A stretch of 64,000 bases of DNA from Deinococcus sp. Leaf326 (lineage in GTDB: Bacteria; Deinococcota; Deinococci; Deinococcales; Deinococcaceae), in NCBI RefSeq assembly GCF_001424185.1, contig NZ_LMOM01000043.1, forward strand, positions 8,001 through 72,000, in the 5' to 3' direction. Shown in pieces: positions 19,543 through 32,625 of the stretch. Numbering within the stretch: position 1 is the stretch's first letter; each line of letters starts with the position of its first letter. The position numbers and the translations under genes are program-made. A model generated the notes under the pieces. It had not been told where the DNA came from. It saw only the letters and a program-made list of their open reading frames with translations, and ran no database searches.

Positions 19543-20660
19543 GCACGGCCTCCATTCTGCGCAGCGGTCTGCTCGGCGCGCAGCTCGCGCTCCTGCTCGC
19601 GCAGGTGGGGCGGCAGGTCGGCATAGACGTCCTCGAACACGATGCGCCAGTCGGGCTGGCCGGTCGCCTCGGCGCGGCGCACCTCCTCGTCCACCTCGCG
19701 GTGGGTGCGGGCGATCAGCTCAGCGCGCTCGGCAGAGTCCACCGGGTGCCCCAGGTGGGCCAGGAGCGCCTCGACACGCGCGATGGGGTCACGCCCCAGC
19801 CACTCCTGCACCTCCTCGCGGGTGCGGTAGCTCTTCTCGGCGTCGGCGTCGGCATTGCTGTGCGACCCCACGCGGTAGGTCAGGCACTCGACCAGCGCGG
19901 GGCCGTTGCCGGCGCGCACCCACTCGGCAGCGTGCGTGCAGACCTCGATGACGGCCACGATGTCGTTGCCGTCTACATAGAAGCCCGGCATCCCGTACGC
20001 CTTGGCCTTGATGTGGATGTTCTCGCTAGCTGTCTGGGCCTTGAGGTTGGTGCTGATGGCCCACTGGTTGTTCTCGCACACGAACAGGCAGGGGGCCTGC
20101 GCCGCGCCGGCCATGTTCAGGCCCGCGTGCCAGTCGCCCTCGCTGGTGGCCCCGTCCCCGAAGGTCGTGACCGTGATCTCGTCGGTGCCCAGGTACTTCT
20201 GCGCCATGGCGTTGCCGGCGGCAGGCGGCACCTGCGACGCGATGCTGGAACTGATGGACACGAAGTTCTGCGCGCGCGCCGCAAAATGGTGCGGCATCTG
20301 GCGGCCACGGGAAGTGTCCGAGTTGGTGCCCAGGCACTGGCTCAGCAGCTCGAACATGGGCACGCCCATCGCCAGGCCCAGCGTGTGGTCGCGGTAATAC
20401 GGCCAGACCCAGTCGTGACCCACGCGGATGCTGCGTGCGAGGCCCACCTGGGTCGCCTCCATGCCGCTCGACTGGGCATAGAAGGTCGTGCGGCCCTGAC
20501 GCAGCAGGGTAATGAGTTTGCGGTCGAATTCGCGCGCGCGCAGCATCTGGGCATGCAGGTCGCGCAGCCGCTCGGGCGTGAAGGAAGGGGGCAGCGGCCG
20601 CAGCGGCACGCCGTCCTCCGCCACGTAGCGGATCGGCTGGGATGTAAAGGGCTGGATCAT
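19539..20660 (-). CDS. bkdAA: Branched-chain 2-oxoacid dehydrogenase E1 alpha subunit
   Basis: 373 aa. Thiamine diphosphate binding motif [18 protein letters not shown] through ENNQWAIST, the phosphorylation-loop region [18 protein letters not shown], and [16 protein letters not shown] near the N-terminus. These match branched-chain E1-alpha better than E. coli-type single-chain pyruvate E1. ATG 20660 has GGAGG upstream. It heads the operon, whose promoter region holds a TetR-type palindrome at 20737 and a TAAAAT box (20754-20759 region). Confidence 0.92.
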
Positions 20661-20736
20661 GACGGTGCAGGCCTCCGGAAACGGGGGCGCGGAACGCCGC
20701 ACCTGCGGCTCCGCCTCCCCGAAAGAATCTGTCTAG

Positions 20737-20750
20737 CTAACGCTCGTTAG
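20737..20750. promoter_or_regulatory. TetR-family operator-like palindrome
   Basis: CTAACG-CT-CGTTAG, a perfect 6-bp dyad with a 2-bp centre. It fits the form CNAACGNNCGTTNG that I recall for PaaR of Thermus, a TetR-family repressor of phenylacetate genes. It lies directly downstream of a TAAAAT -10-like box on the bkd strand and about 77 nt before the bkdAA start, a classic repressor position. The regulator is not in the window. Confidence 0.55.
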
Positions 20751-20872
20751 GTATTTTAGGGGCAGAAGCGTGAAGACTCTGGTTGTCCAGTTTGGGTGGA
20801 CAAGGGGTCTGCCCGCCTTCCGCGACCCACCTCACGCTGCGTCAGGGCGGCGCCCGGTACACTGGGAGGGTT

Positions 20873-22678
20873 ATGAGTGCCTGGAACGTCCTGGTCATCG
20901 GTGGGGGTCATGCGGGCCTCGAAGCGGCCTGGGCCGCCGCGAAGTTCTCACGCGTGGCGTTGCTCATCGGCAACCCGGCCACGGTGGGCCGGATGCCCTG
21001 CAACCCGGCGGTCGGCGGTCCCGGCAAGAGCCAGCTCGTGTTCGAGGTACAGGCCCTTGGCGGCTTGATGGGCCAGTTGGCCGACGACACGGCCATTCAC
21101 ACCCGCGTCCTGAACGCGAGCAAGGGCCCGGCGGTCCAGTCACTGCGCGTACAGAACGAGCGCGACGCCTACGCCGAGCGTGCCCAGGACGTGATCTTCA
21201 GTCAGCCCGAGATCGAGATCGTGCGCGGCGAGGCAGCCGACTTGGAGAGCGACGGGCGCGGCGGCTGGACCGTGGTCACGACCGACGGGCGGCGCCTTGA
21301 GGCCCGCAGCGTGGTCGTCGCGGCCGGGACCTTCATGCGCGGCGTGACGTGGTACGGCCGCCACTCGCGCCCCGAGGGCCGGCAGGGCGAGCCACCCTCG
21401 CGCTTCCTCTCGGCGCCGCTGGCCCGTGCGGGTCACATTCTCAAACGCTACAAGACGGGCACGCCCCCCCGCGTGCGGGCCGACTCGGTACGGTTTGGTG
21501 ACCTGCTCGAAATCCCCGCCGATCCTCAGCCACGCGGCTTTACCGGCCGCCCCGGCCCCCGCGCCGCCGAATCGCCGACCTGGCAGACCCACACCACGGC
21601 CGAGACGCACCGCCTCATCCAGGAGAACCTCCACGAGTCTCCGATGTACGCGGGCGACATCGAAGGTCTGGGACCGCGCTACTGCCCGAGCATTGAGGAC
21701 AAGGTCGTGAAGTTCGCGCACCACGACCGCCACCTGCTGTTCGTCGAGCCGGACGGCATCCAGACGAGTGAGGTGTACCTTCAGGGCTTCAGCTCCTCAA
21801 TGCCGCCCAAGTTGCAGGACCAGCTCGTGCGGACCCTGCCGGGCTTCGAGTCGGCCGTCATCCAGCGCTACGCCTACGCGGTCGAATATGACGTCGTGGA
21901 CTCGACCGAGCTGACCCTCAACCTCGAGTCGCGCGTCATGCCGGGCGTCTTCACGGCCGGCCAGATCAACGGGACCAGCGGCTACGAGGAGGCGGCAGCG
22001 CAGGGGCTGGTGGCGGGCACGGCGGCGGGGCGGCGCGCGTTGGGCCTGGACGAAGCGTTCATCGGCCGTGAAACCGGGTACCTGGGCGTACTGCTCGACG
22101 ATCTGGTGTTCAAAGGGAGCGACGAGCCCTACCGCATGATGACCAGCCGCGTCGAACACCGTCTACTGGTTCGTCAGGACAACGCCGACGAGCGCATGAC
22201 TCCCCTGGGGCACGCCCTGGGACTGGTTGGCGACACCGAACTGGCGCGGGTGCAGGCCAAGTACACGCGGGTCGCGGCCGGCAGCGAGGCGCTGCGCCGG
22301 CAGCGGGCGAACGGCCAGACTGGCGACGCCTGGCTGCGGCGTCCCGAGTTCGCCCTGGCGGATGTCGAGGCGCTGGGAGTCACCCTGCCCGAACTGAGTG
22401 CCGACGAGCGCGAGGCCGTCGAGATCCGGGTGAAATACGCCGGCTATATCGACCGGGCCCGTCAGCAGCTCCGCGCTGAGGACCGTGCGCGCGACCTCAG
22501 CCTGCGGGGCGTGGAATTCGCCGGCGTCGCCTCGCTCTCCAACGAGGCCCGCGAGAAGCTCGCGCGGCTGCAGCCGCAGACGGTGGCGCAAGCGTCGCGC
22601 ATCTCGGGAGTGCGCCACGCTGACATCAGTGCCCTGCTGGTGCATCTGCGGCAACGGGGTGTTTCACGAGAAACCTGA
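20873..22678 (+). CDS. mnmG: tRNA uridine-5-carboxymethylaminomethyl modification enzyme MnmG (GidA)
   Basis: 601 aa. N-terminal FAD motif [18 protein letters not shown], the [24 protein letters not shown] signature, [13 protein letters not shown], the second family signature [20 protein letters not shown], and a C-terminal helical domain. With MnmE it modifies U34 of certain tRNAs. ATG 20873 follows GGGAGG and a TACACT box; longer upstream frames lack family similarity. The last codons (GVSRET-stop) are written inside a parS-like site. Confidence 0.95.
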   Translation: MSAWNVLVIGGGHAGLEAAWAAAKFSRVALLIGNPATVGRMPCNPAVGGPGKSQLVFEVQALGGLMGQLADDTAIHTRVLNASKGPAVQSLRVQNERDAYAERAQDVIFSQPEIEIVRGEAADLESDGRGGWTVVTTDGRRLEARSVVVAAGTFMRGVTWYGRHSRPEGRQGEPPSRFLSAPLARAGHILKRYKTGTPPRVRADSVRFGDLLEIPADPQPRGFTGRPGPRAAESPTWQTHTTAETHRLIQENLHESPMYAGDIEGLGPRYCPSIEDKVVKFAHHDRHLLFVEPDGIQTSEVYLQGFSSSMPPKLQDQLVRTLPGFESAVIQRYAYAVEYDVVDSTELTLNLESRVMPGVFTAGQINGTSGYEEAAAQGLVAGTAAGRRALGLDEAFIGRETGYLGVLLDDLVFKGSDEPYRMMTSRVEHRLLVRQDNADERMTPLGHALGLVGDTELARVQAKYTRVAAGSEALRRQRANGQTGDAWLRRPEFALADVEALGVTLPELSADEREAVEIRVKYAGYIDRARQQLRAEDRARDLSLRGVEFAGVASLSNEAREKLARLQPQTVAQASRISGVRHADISALLVHLRQRGVSRET

Positions 22679-22688
22679 CGGTGAAACA
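22661..22688. other. parS-like module, copy 1
   Basis: GTTTCACGAGAAAC (22661-22674) is one base from the bacterial parS core GTTTCACGTGAAAC and is followed by a half-site GGTGAAACA. The module overlaps the end of mnmG. It is repeated at 22756 with 26 of 28 bases identical. ParB is encoded 1.9 kb downstream. Confidence 0.75.
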
Positions 22689-22710
22689 TCCGAGACGGCC
22701 AGAGCTGCGG

Positions 22711-22735
22711 AGCGGGACGACCATCCCGCTTTTTT
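22711..22735 (+). terminator. Rho-independent terminator of mnmG
   Basis: Perfect 7-bp stem AGCGGGA/TCCCGCT with a 6-nt loop and a T tract. It sits between the two parS-like modules. Confidence 0.88.
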
Positions 22736-22755
22736 GTTGGCTTGACCTCCCTACC

Positions 22756-22783
22756 GTTTCACGGGAAACTTGACGGTGAAACA
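22756..22783. other. parS-like module, copy 2
   Basis: GTTTCACGGGAAAC (22756-22769) is again one base off the parS core and is followed by the same spacer and half-site GGTGAAACA. The half-site merges into the AAGGAGG ribosome site of the next gene, so ParB binding here could affect its expression. Confidence 0.75.
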
Positions 22784-22796
22784 AGGAGGACCGCAC

Positions 22797-23117
22797 TTGG
22801 CGACATTTGGAGAAGGCCTGCTGTTGGGCGTCCTGATTGGCGAGGGGCATTTCGGCGGAGACGGCAAACAGCCGCAGGTGACGGTGCGGATGCATACCCG
22901 GCACGAGCGTCTGTTCCAGACTCTGCTGGGCCTGTGCCCAGGCTCGAAACTCTACGGGCCCTACCACCACGGTGGCCGGCACTACTATCAGTGGATGGTG
23001 CGCGGTGACGCGCTGCGGGAGACGCTCGTGCCGGTGCTCGACGGCCTGCCACTGGAAGACACCGACGCGCACGTGTACGAGCGCTATCAGGACATGAAAC
23101 GGAGGTACGACTTATGA
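22797..23117 (+). CDS. Small LAGLIDADG-like protein in the partition locus
   Basis: 106 aa. TTG 22797 is chosen because AAGGAGG lies 7 nt upstream. Residues 9-19 ([11 protein letters not shown]) align with the homing-endonuclease motif LAGLIDGEGSF; the acidic E16 is kept, the Asp is replaced by Ile. The rest ([42 protein letters not shown]) follows a single LAGLIDADG domain. One motif means it would act as a homodimer. It overlaps rsmG by ATGA, so it is a resident operon gene rather than part of an intron or intein. A DNA-binding role is inferred. Confidence 0.75.
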   Translation: MATFGEGLLLGVLIGEGHFGGDGKQPQVTVRMHTRHERLFQTLLGLCPGSKLYGPYHHGGRHYYQWMVRGDALRETLVPVLDGLPLEDTDAHVYERYQDMKRRYDL

Positions 23118-23848
23118 CGCCGGACGGCGAAACCCTGCTGATGGACGGGGGACGGGCGCTGGGGCTGGACCTCGCGCCGCACCTGCCCGCCTTTGCCGAA
23201 CTGCTGCGGCTGCTTCAGGAAGGCAACGCCCGCCTGAACCTGACGGCTCTCAAGACCGAGCGCGACATCGTGCTCAAACACTTCGTCGACTCGCTGAGCT
23301 GTCTGCGCGGCGGCGACCTGGACGGAGAAGGCCTCGTGCTCGACCTGGGCACGGGCGCCGGCTTTCCCAGCCTCCCGCTGGCCATCGTGCGGCCGGAGCT
23401 CGACCTCGTGCCGCTGGACTCGGTCGGCAAGAAGATCCGCTTTGTCGAGGAGACGGCGGCGGCCCTGGGTCTGGACAACGTGCGCCCGCTGGTCGGCCGC
23501 GCCGAGATGCTGGGCCGTCAGGAGGAACACCGGGGAGCCTACGACCGCGTGGTGGCCCGCGCGGTGGCGGCGCTGCCTGTCCTGGCCGAACTGGCGCTGC
23601 CCCTGCTGCGGGTAGGAGGCCGGCTGGTCGCCCAGAAAGGCGCGATCACCGGTGAGGAACTGCGCGCCGGGCAGCGGGCGGCCGGCGAGGTCGGCGGACA
23701 GGTTCAGGCGGTGGACGCCTTCGAGCTGCCGCTGTCGGGCGACGCCCGCACCCTGATCGTGGTCACGAAGACCAGGCCCACCCCGGCGAAATACCCCCGG
23801 CGCGAGGGCGTGCCGAACACGCAGCCCTTATTCTGGACGGCGAAGTGA
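23114..23848 (+). CDS. rsmG: 16S rRNA (guanine-N7)-methyltransferase RsmG (GidB)
   Basis: 244 aa. SAM-binding motif [17 protein letters not shown], preceded by the RsmG signature [20 protein letters not shown], and [20 protein letters not shown]. It methylates G527 (E. coli numbering) of 16S rRNA. It overlaps the LAGLIDADG-like gene by 4 nt and lies 25 nt before parA, giving a mnmG-rsmG-parA-parB order that is widespread near bacterial replication origins. Confidence 0.94.
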   Translation: MTPDGETLLMDGGRALGLDLAPHLPAFAELLRLLQEGNARLNLTALKTERDIVLKHFVDSLSCLRGGDLDGEGLVLDLGTGAGFPSLPLAIVRPELDLVPLDSVGKKIRFVEETAAALGLDNVRPLVGRAEMLGRQEEHRGAYDRVVARAVAALPVLAELALPLLRVGGRLVAQKGAITGEELRAGQRAAGEVGGQVQAVDAFELPLSGDARTLIVVTKTRPTPAKYPRREGVPNTQPLFWTAK

Positions 23849-23873
23849 AACGGCTTGCACTGGCGGAGCGCCC

Positions 23874-24606
23874 ATGAAGACCCTGGGCGTGGTGAATCAG
23901 AAGGGCGGCGTCGGCAAGACGACCACCGCCGTCAACCTGGGGGCGTATCTGGCGGCGGGGGGCAAGAAGGTCCTGCTGCTCGACATGGACCCGCAGGGCA
24001 ACGCCACCAGCGGCCTGGGCCTGCGCGGCGCGGCGCACGGGCTGTACGAGGCGCTCGGGGAACCCGCCCGCGCCGCCGAGTTCACGTTGAGTACGGGCCA
24101 AGCGGGGCTGGACGTGCTGCCGGCCACCCCCGACCTCGCGGGCGCAGGCGTGGAACTGGCCGACGACCCCGACGCCCTGGCGCGGCTGCTCGCCAGCCTG
24201 AGCGGCTACGACCTCGTGCTCATTGACGCGCCGCCCAGTCTGGGGCCGCTCACCGTGAATGTGCTGGCCGCCGCCGACGCGCTCCTCATTCCGCTTCAGG
24301 CCGAGTATTACGCGCTGGAAGGCCTCGCCGGCCTGATGGAGACGGTGAGCCGGGTCCAGGGCGGCCTCAACCCCCGCCTGAAGGTCCTGGGCATCATCCT
24401 GACGATGTTCGACGGCCGTACCAATCTGGCGCAGGAGGTCGAGTCGTCGGTGCGCCAGCACTTCGGAGAACTGGTGTTCTGGTCGGTCGTGCCGCGCAAC
24501 GTGCGCCTCTCGGAAGCGCCGAGCTTCGCCAAACCCATCAACGCCTTCGCGCCGCTGTCAAGCGGGGCCGCCGCCTACAAGCGCCTGAGCGAGGAGGTGC
24601 TGCAAC

Positions 24607-24623
<17 letters not shown>
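23874..24623 (+). CDS. parA: Chromosome partitioning ATPase ParA (Soj)
   Basis: 249 aa. Deviant Walker A KGGVGKTT with signature K10 and K15, switch region [17 protein letters not shown] (Walker A') and Walker [16 protein letters not shown], then the [19 protein letters not shown] segment typical of Soj. It forms an ATP-dependent gradient on DNA that positions ParB-parS. It overlaps parB by 17 nt. Confidence 0.95.
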
Positions 24624-25449
<826 letters not shown>

Positions 25450-25456
25450 GTGCACA

Positions 25457-25496
25457 GGAAAGGGGCCGGAAAGCACACGGCTTCCGGCCCCTTTCC
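25457..25496. terminator. Bidirectional terminator hairpin between parB and the VanW-family gene
   Basis: Perfect 15-bp inverted repeat GGAAAGGGGCCGGAA/TTCCGGCCCCTTTCC with a 10-nt loop between two convergent genes. The stem carries A and T ends that serve both directions. Confidence 0.8.
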
Positions 25497-25502
25497 CACG
25501 CC

Positions 25503-26867
<1,365 letters not shown>

Positions 26868-26951
26868 CGCCCCGCAGTATCCCACGGGCCCGCGCCCACA
26901 CGATGAACGGCGGCTGACCACCGGGGCCAGCCGCTTCATGAACCGGGGCGC

Positions 26952-27953
26952 TCAGGCCGGACGCAGTTCGCGCGTGCCGAGCTGCTGCTTGATCTCCGCG
27001 ACCGCCAGCAGGGCGTGGTGCCGCCCGTTCTCGATGAACACCTGGTTGGTGCGGCCCGCGAAACCGGCCGAACCGACCACGAACAGGCCGGGCACGCTGC
27101 TCTGGTAGTGCTCGTCGAGCACGAGGCACTCGTCGGGCTGCGCGGCGAGGTTCAGGTCTGCCAGGAAGGACAGGTCCGGGCGGTAACCCGTCAGGGCGAA
27201 GGTGAAATCGGTGGGCAGCTCCCAGGTCGTGCCGTCCTCACGCTGCACCCGCACGTACTCGGGGTGAATCTCAACGACGCGCGAGTTGAACTGCGCCGCG
27301 ATGCTGCCCTCCTTGATCCGGTTTTCCAGGTCGGGGCGCACCCAGTACTTGATGGTGCTCTTGAGTTCGGGGGCGCGCACGACCATCGTGACCTTCGCGC
27401 CGCCGCGCCACAGGTCGAGCGCCGCGTCGGCCGCCGAGTTGCCGGCCCCGATGACGGTGACATTCAGGCCCATGAAGGGATGCGCCTCGGTGTAGTAGTG
27501 GCTGACGTTCTCGGAGTCCTCGCCGGGAATTCCCAGGCCCAGCGGGTTGTCGTAATAGCCGGTCGCCACGACCACGCGCCGGGCCTCGACCACGCCGGGC
27601 GTGCCGTCACGCCGCTCGATCTCCAGCGTGAAGCCGGCGGGCGCGGCGTGCACCCGGGTAACCTCGGTGTACTGCTCGACCTTCAGTTCCTCGCGCTGGG
27701 TCACGAGGCGGTAGTACATCAGCGCGTCGCGGCGGTCTGGCTTGTCATGGCCGGTGACCATCGGGTGATTGCCGATCTCGAGTTCGGGGGCGGTCGTGAA
27801 AAAGCCCATGTAGGTCGGGTACTCGAAGATCGCGTTCACCACGCAGCCCTTTTCCAGGACCACGTAACTCAGGCCCGCACGTTTACAGGCGATGGCGGCG
27901 GCGAGCCCGACCGGCCCGGCCCCGACGATGGCAACGTCCAGAAGCGCACTCAT
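26952..27953 (-). CDS. ypdA: Bacillithiol disulfide reductase (YpdA-type FAD/NADPH oxidoreductase)
   Basis: 333 aa. FAD motif [22 protein letters not shown], the YpdA-type segment [23 protein letters not shown], an NADPH motif [20 protein letters not shown], and the C-terminal [21 protein letters not shown]. There is no CXXC redox pair, which separates it from thioredoxin reductase. Deinococcus makes bacillithiol, so reduction of its disulfide is the expected job. ATG 27953 is chosen; an in-frame ATG lies 9 nt upstream. Confidence 0.86.
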   Translation of the reverse strand: MSALLDVAIVGAGPVGLAAAIACKRAGLSYVVLEKGCVVNAIFEYPTYMGFFTTAPELEIGNHPMVTGHDKPDRRDALMYYRLVTQREELKVEQYTEVTRVHAAPAGFTLEIERRDGTPGVVEARRVVVATGYYDNPLGLGIPGEDSENVSHYYTEAHPFMGLNVTVIGAGNSAADAALDLWRGGAKVTMVVRAPELKSTIKYWVRPDLENRIKEGSIAAQFNSRVVEIHPEYVRVQREDGTTWELPTDFTFALTGYRPDLSFLADLNLAAQPDECLVLDEHYQSSVPGLFVVGSAGFAGRTNQVFIENGRHHALLAVAEIKQQLGTRELRPA

Positions 27954-28147
27954 GCAGGCCATTGTGTCAGGACAGAGGGCGAATAACCGTAAGGTGAAGA
28001 GAAAGTCGGCGGGCCGGGACTTCCCGGCTTTTCTTGACCGCGTTCCAAAGTAGAGAAGAGCGCGCCGGGGAAGGGGATACTCGGGACTGTATCCGTGGGC
28101 CACGTCTCTATGCACGCTCAGACGACCCACGGCTCAGGAGAACTGCC

Positions 28148-29596
28148 ATGACGAACGCCACCCCGCCCACTTCCGCCCCGCTGCCCCGCATCATCCAGGG
28201 CGGCATGGGGGTCGCCATCTCGGACTGGGGACTGGCCCAGGCAGTGTCGCGCACGGGGCAGCTCGGCGTGGTTTCGGCCACCGGCATCGACAACGTGCTC
28301 GTGCGCCGTCTCCAGGACGGCGACCCCGGCGGTCACGTCCGGCGCGCGCTAGAGCACTACCCCGATCAGGACGCGGCGGCCGCCGCCGTGAAGGCCTACT
28401 TCCTGCCGGACGGCCGCGCCCCGGAGCAGCCCTACAAGCGCGTGCCGCTGCCCAGTCTGAAGAGCCACCGCACCGCCTGGAGTCTGGCAGTCATGGGCGG
28501 TTTCGTCGAGGTGTGGCTGGCCCGCGAAGGCCACAGCAACCCGGTCGGCGTGAACCTGCTGACCAAGTTGCAGATGCATACCCTGCCCTCGCTGTACGGC
28601 TCGGTGCTGGCCGGGGTGGACACGGTGATCATGGGCGCGGGCATCCCGCGTGAGATTCCCGGCGTGCTGGACAACTTCGCCCAGGGCCTGCCCGGCTCGG
28701 TGCGGCTGGACGTGAAGGAAGCCGAGAGCGGCGGCCCGCTGCTCACCTTCGACCCGGCCGAGTACGGCTTCGGGGGCGTGACCCTGGCGCGGCCGAAGTT
28801 CTATCCCATCGTGACCTCGCATGTGCTGGCCGGTGTGCTGGCCCGCAAGGCGAGCGGGTCCATCGAGGGATTCATCATCGAGGGTCCGACCGCCGGGGGC
28901 CACAACGCCCCGCCGCGCGGGCAGGTCACCTACGACGAACTGGGCCAGCCGATCTACGGCGAGCGCGACCTAGCCGACCTGAACGAGATGCGCAAGCTGG
29001 ACCGGCCCTTCTGGCTGGCGGGCAGTCACGGTAGCCCCGAGGCGCTGCAATCGGCGCTGGACCAGGGCGCGGCTGGGGTCCAGCTCGGCACGCTGTTCGC
29101 CTTCTGCACCGACTCGGGGATGCGGGACGAACTACGGGTGCGCGTGCAGCGCCGTGCCCACGAGGACCGCCTGACGGTCTTTACCGATCCGCTCGCCTCG
29201 CCCACCGGCTTTCCCTTCAAGGTGGCGCAGCTGCCCGACACGCTGGCCGAGGAAGAGCTGTACCAGGCCCGGACGCGCATCTGCGACGTGGGCTACCTGC
29301 GCGAGGCCGCCGAGGTGGACGGCAAGGTCGTGCTGCGCTGCCCCGCCGAACCGGTAGACGCCTTCCTGAGCAAGGGCGGCAAGCTGGAGAACACCGTGGG
29401 CCGCAAGTGCCTGTGCAACGCCCTGCTGGCCGACGCCGGCTACGCCCAGATCCAGAAGGGCGGCTTGATGGAGCTGCCGCTGGTCACGAGCGGCGACAGC
29501 ATCAGCGACATTCCCAAGTGGCCCGAGGGCTACAGTGCCGCCGACGTGATCAACACGCTGTTGGCCGGAGTCCAGAGCCCCGCACTGAGCGTCTGA
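28148..29596 (+). CDS. Nitronate monooxygenase-like / NAD(P)H-dependent flavin oxidoreductase
   Basis: 482 aa, longer than the usual 320-aa nitronate monooxygenase. The N-terminal FMN-barrel start RIIQGGMGVAISDWGLA, the TGIDNVLVRRLQDGD segment, the active-site-type GPTAGGHNAPPRGQ with conserved His, and GAAGVQLGTLFAFC are visible. The extra C-terminal part (about 350-482) has clustered cysteines (RKCLCNALLADAG). The long form resembles PfaD-like family members. ATG 28148 follows AGGAG. Substrate uncertain. Confidence 0.75.
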   Translation: MTNATPPTSAPLPRIIQGGMGVAISDWGLAQAVSRTGQLGVVSATGIDNVLVRRLQDGDPGGHVRRALEHYPDQDAAAAAVKAYFLPDGRAPEQPYKRVPLPSLKSHRTAWSLAVMGGFVEVWLAREGHSNPVGVNLLTKLQMHTLPSLYGSVLAGVDTVIMGAGIPREIPGVLDNFAQGLPGSVRLDVKEAESGGPLLTFDPAEYGFGGVTLARPKFYPIVTSHVLAGVLARKASGSIEGFIIEGPTAGGHNAPPRGQVTYDELGQPIYGERDLADLNEMRKLDRPFWLAGSHGSPEALQSALDQGAAGVQLGTLFAFCTDSGMRDELRVRVQRRAHEDRLTVFTDPLASPTGFPFKVAQLPDTLAEEELYQARTRICDVGYLREAAEVDGKVVLRCPAEPVDAFLSKGGKLENTVGRKCLCNALLADAGYAQIQKGGLMELPLVTSGDSISDIPKWPEGYSAADVINTLLAGVQSPALSV

Positions 29597-29604
29597 TCCG
29601 GAAC

Positions 29605-29661
29605 GGCAGAAAGAGCGGCACAGCGAGGCTTCATCGCCTCCACTGTGCCGCTCTTTCTGCC
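29605..29661. terminator. Large terminator hairpin after the flavin oxidoreductase gene
   Basis: A perfect 19-bp stem (29605-29623 with 29643-29661) encloses a second 5-bp stem GAGGC/GCCTC. The arms contain AGAAAG and CTTTCT. It lies between convergent genes and can serve both. Confidence 0.7.
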
Positions 29662-29699
29662 ACTCTGTTGCCCATCAGACCGTCATTTTTCCTGATGAA

Positions 29700-29975
29700 T
29701 CAGCACTCGAAGCTGTACTGGTTGGATTCGAAAAAATAATCCTTCTGCGAGAAGTCCAGGGAAGCGGTCACCAGGTGGGGCGCGAGCAGAAGAGCCTGCC
29801 GGTAGGAGACGACAGGAAAAGAGTCGAAGATGTAGGGTTCCCGCGTCCCGTCAGGGGCAAACTGCTCTCTGACCAGTTCCGGGTCGCAGTCCGGAAGCTC
29901 GAACCGCCGCTCCAGCCGCTCCGAATGCCGGTCGAACTCATACAGGGCGTAAACGTACGGTCTCGGCGTCTTCAT
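29700..29975 (-). CDS. Small hypothetical protein in a locally AT-rich patch
   Basis: 91 aa, not recognised. Cytosolic, aromatic and acidic ([27 protein letters not shown], then [19 protein letters not shown]). The last 60 nt use AT-rich codons unlike the neighbours, which suggests acquisition. Short proteins of this look are often orphan immunity or adaptor proteins, but no partner is adjacent. It is single and convergent with the flavin oxidoreductase gene. Confidence 0.6.
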   Translation of the reverse strand: MKTPRPYVYALYEFDRHSERLERRFELPDCDPELVREQFAPDGTREPYIFDSFPVVSYRQALLLAPHLVTASLDFSQKDYFFESNQYSFEC

Positions 29976-30152
29976 CGGTCAGGGCTCTTGGGTCAGCTGC
30001 GGCTTCAGGGCACGGCGGCCAGTCAGGACGGCCAGGGCCACGGGCCAAATGGCCGGAGCAGGCGACGAATTTGTTCGAGACAGCCCGGCCCGAACTCAGC
30101 GTACCCGCGTCCCCGGCCCCGTGACAGCCGCCCCGCCGGAAGTCGCCCCTTA

Positions 30153-30158
30153 TAGACT
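30153..30158 (+). promoter_or_regulatory. Likely -10 box of fumC
   Basis: TAGACT within TATAGACT, 8 nt before ATG 30167, with no Shine-Dalgarno sequence. Confidence 0.45.
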
Positions 30159-30166
30159 GAGGCGCT

Positions 30167-31561
<1,395 letters not shown>

Positions 31562-31771
31562 TCGGAATCGCCGGGGGTGGGCCGGAGGCACTGCACTTCG
31601 ACCCGCCCCTGGCGCGTTCGGGAGGTGCTCCCACCTCGCCCGATCCTTCCAGGGCGCGCCGCCTTCATCAGGTCAGGGAAGGCGACGAATCTGTAGAGCA
31701 GCCGTAAGACCAAGTAGGTGAATTTGGCCGACTGGGAGCGAGAAAACTCAGCCCTTCGATTTCTCTTTTTA

Positions 31772-31788
31772 TTATGTTTTTGACATAA
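31772..31788. promoter_or_regulatory. Radiation/desiccation response motif (RDRM), DdrO operator
   Basis: TTATGTTTTTGACATAA, a 17-bp palindrome with 6-bp arms TTATGT/ACATAA, matches the Deinococcus RDRM. It sits just upstream of the -10 box of ddrC, where the DdrO repressor acts until the protease IrrE cleaves it after DNA damage. Confidence 0.92.
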
Positions 31789-31795
31789 TATGTGT

Positions 31796-31801
31796 TATAT
31801 T
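31796..31801 (+). promoter_or_regulatory. -10 box of ddrC
   Basis: TATATT ends 6 nt before ATG 31808, placing the transcription start at or next to the ATG. TTGACA at 31780-31785 is only 10 nt away and belongs to the RDRM rather than being a -35. Confidence 0.6.
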
Positions 31802-31807
31802 CTTCGT

Positions 31808-32500
<693 letters not shown>

Positions 32501-32519
32501 GGCCCGCCGCCTACTCCTG

Positions 32520-32548
32520 GCCCGCATCCTCTGTGTCTGCGGGCTTTT
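32520..32548 (+). terminator. Rho-independent terminator of ddrC
   Basis: 7-bp stem GCCCGCA/TGCGGGC with an 11-nt loop and TTTT. Confidence 0.8.
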
Positions 32549-32565
32549 CGCTCATCCGGGGCCGC

Positions 32566-32571
32566 TAGAAT
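32566..32571 (+). promoter_or_regulatory. Likely -10 box of the LptF/G-like pair
   Basis: TAGAAT. The first GTG after it (32579) opens an 18-codon frame that ends at 32635, overlapping the start of the first permease gene (GTG 32626). Confidence 0.4.
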
Positions 32572-32625
32572 CCGGGGCGTGCCGCCCAGTGCCCCGCCCC
32601 GCCGCGTGATCCGGAACACCCCACC

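Noticed and set aside
20783..20872. Upstream extension of mnmG by 30 codons
   Set aside because: The FAD motif begins right after ATG 20873, which has GGGAGG; the extension crosses the promoter region.
31780..31785. TTGACA as the -35 box of ddrC
   Set aside because: Only 10 nt from TATATT, too short for a -35/-10 pair; it is part of the RDRM palindrome.
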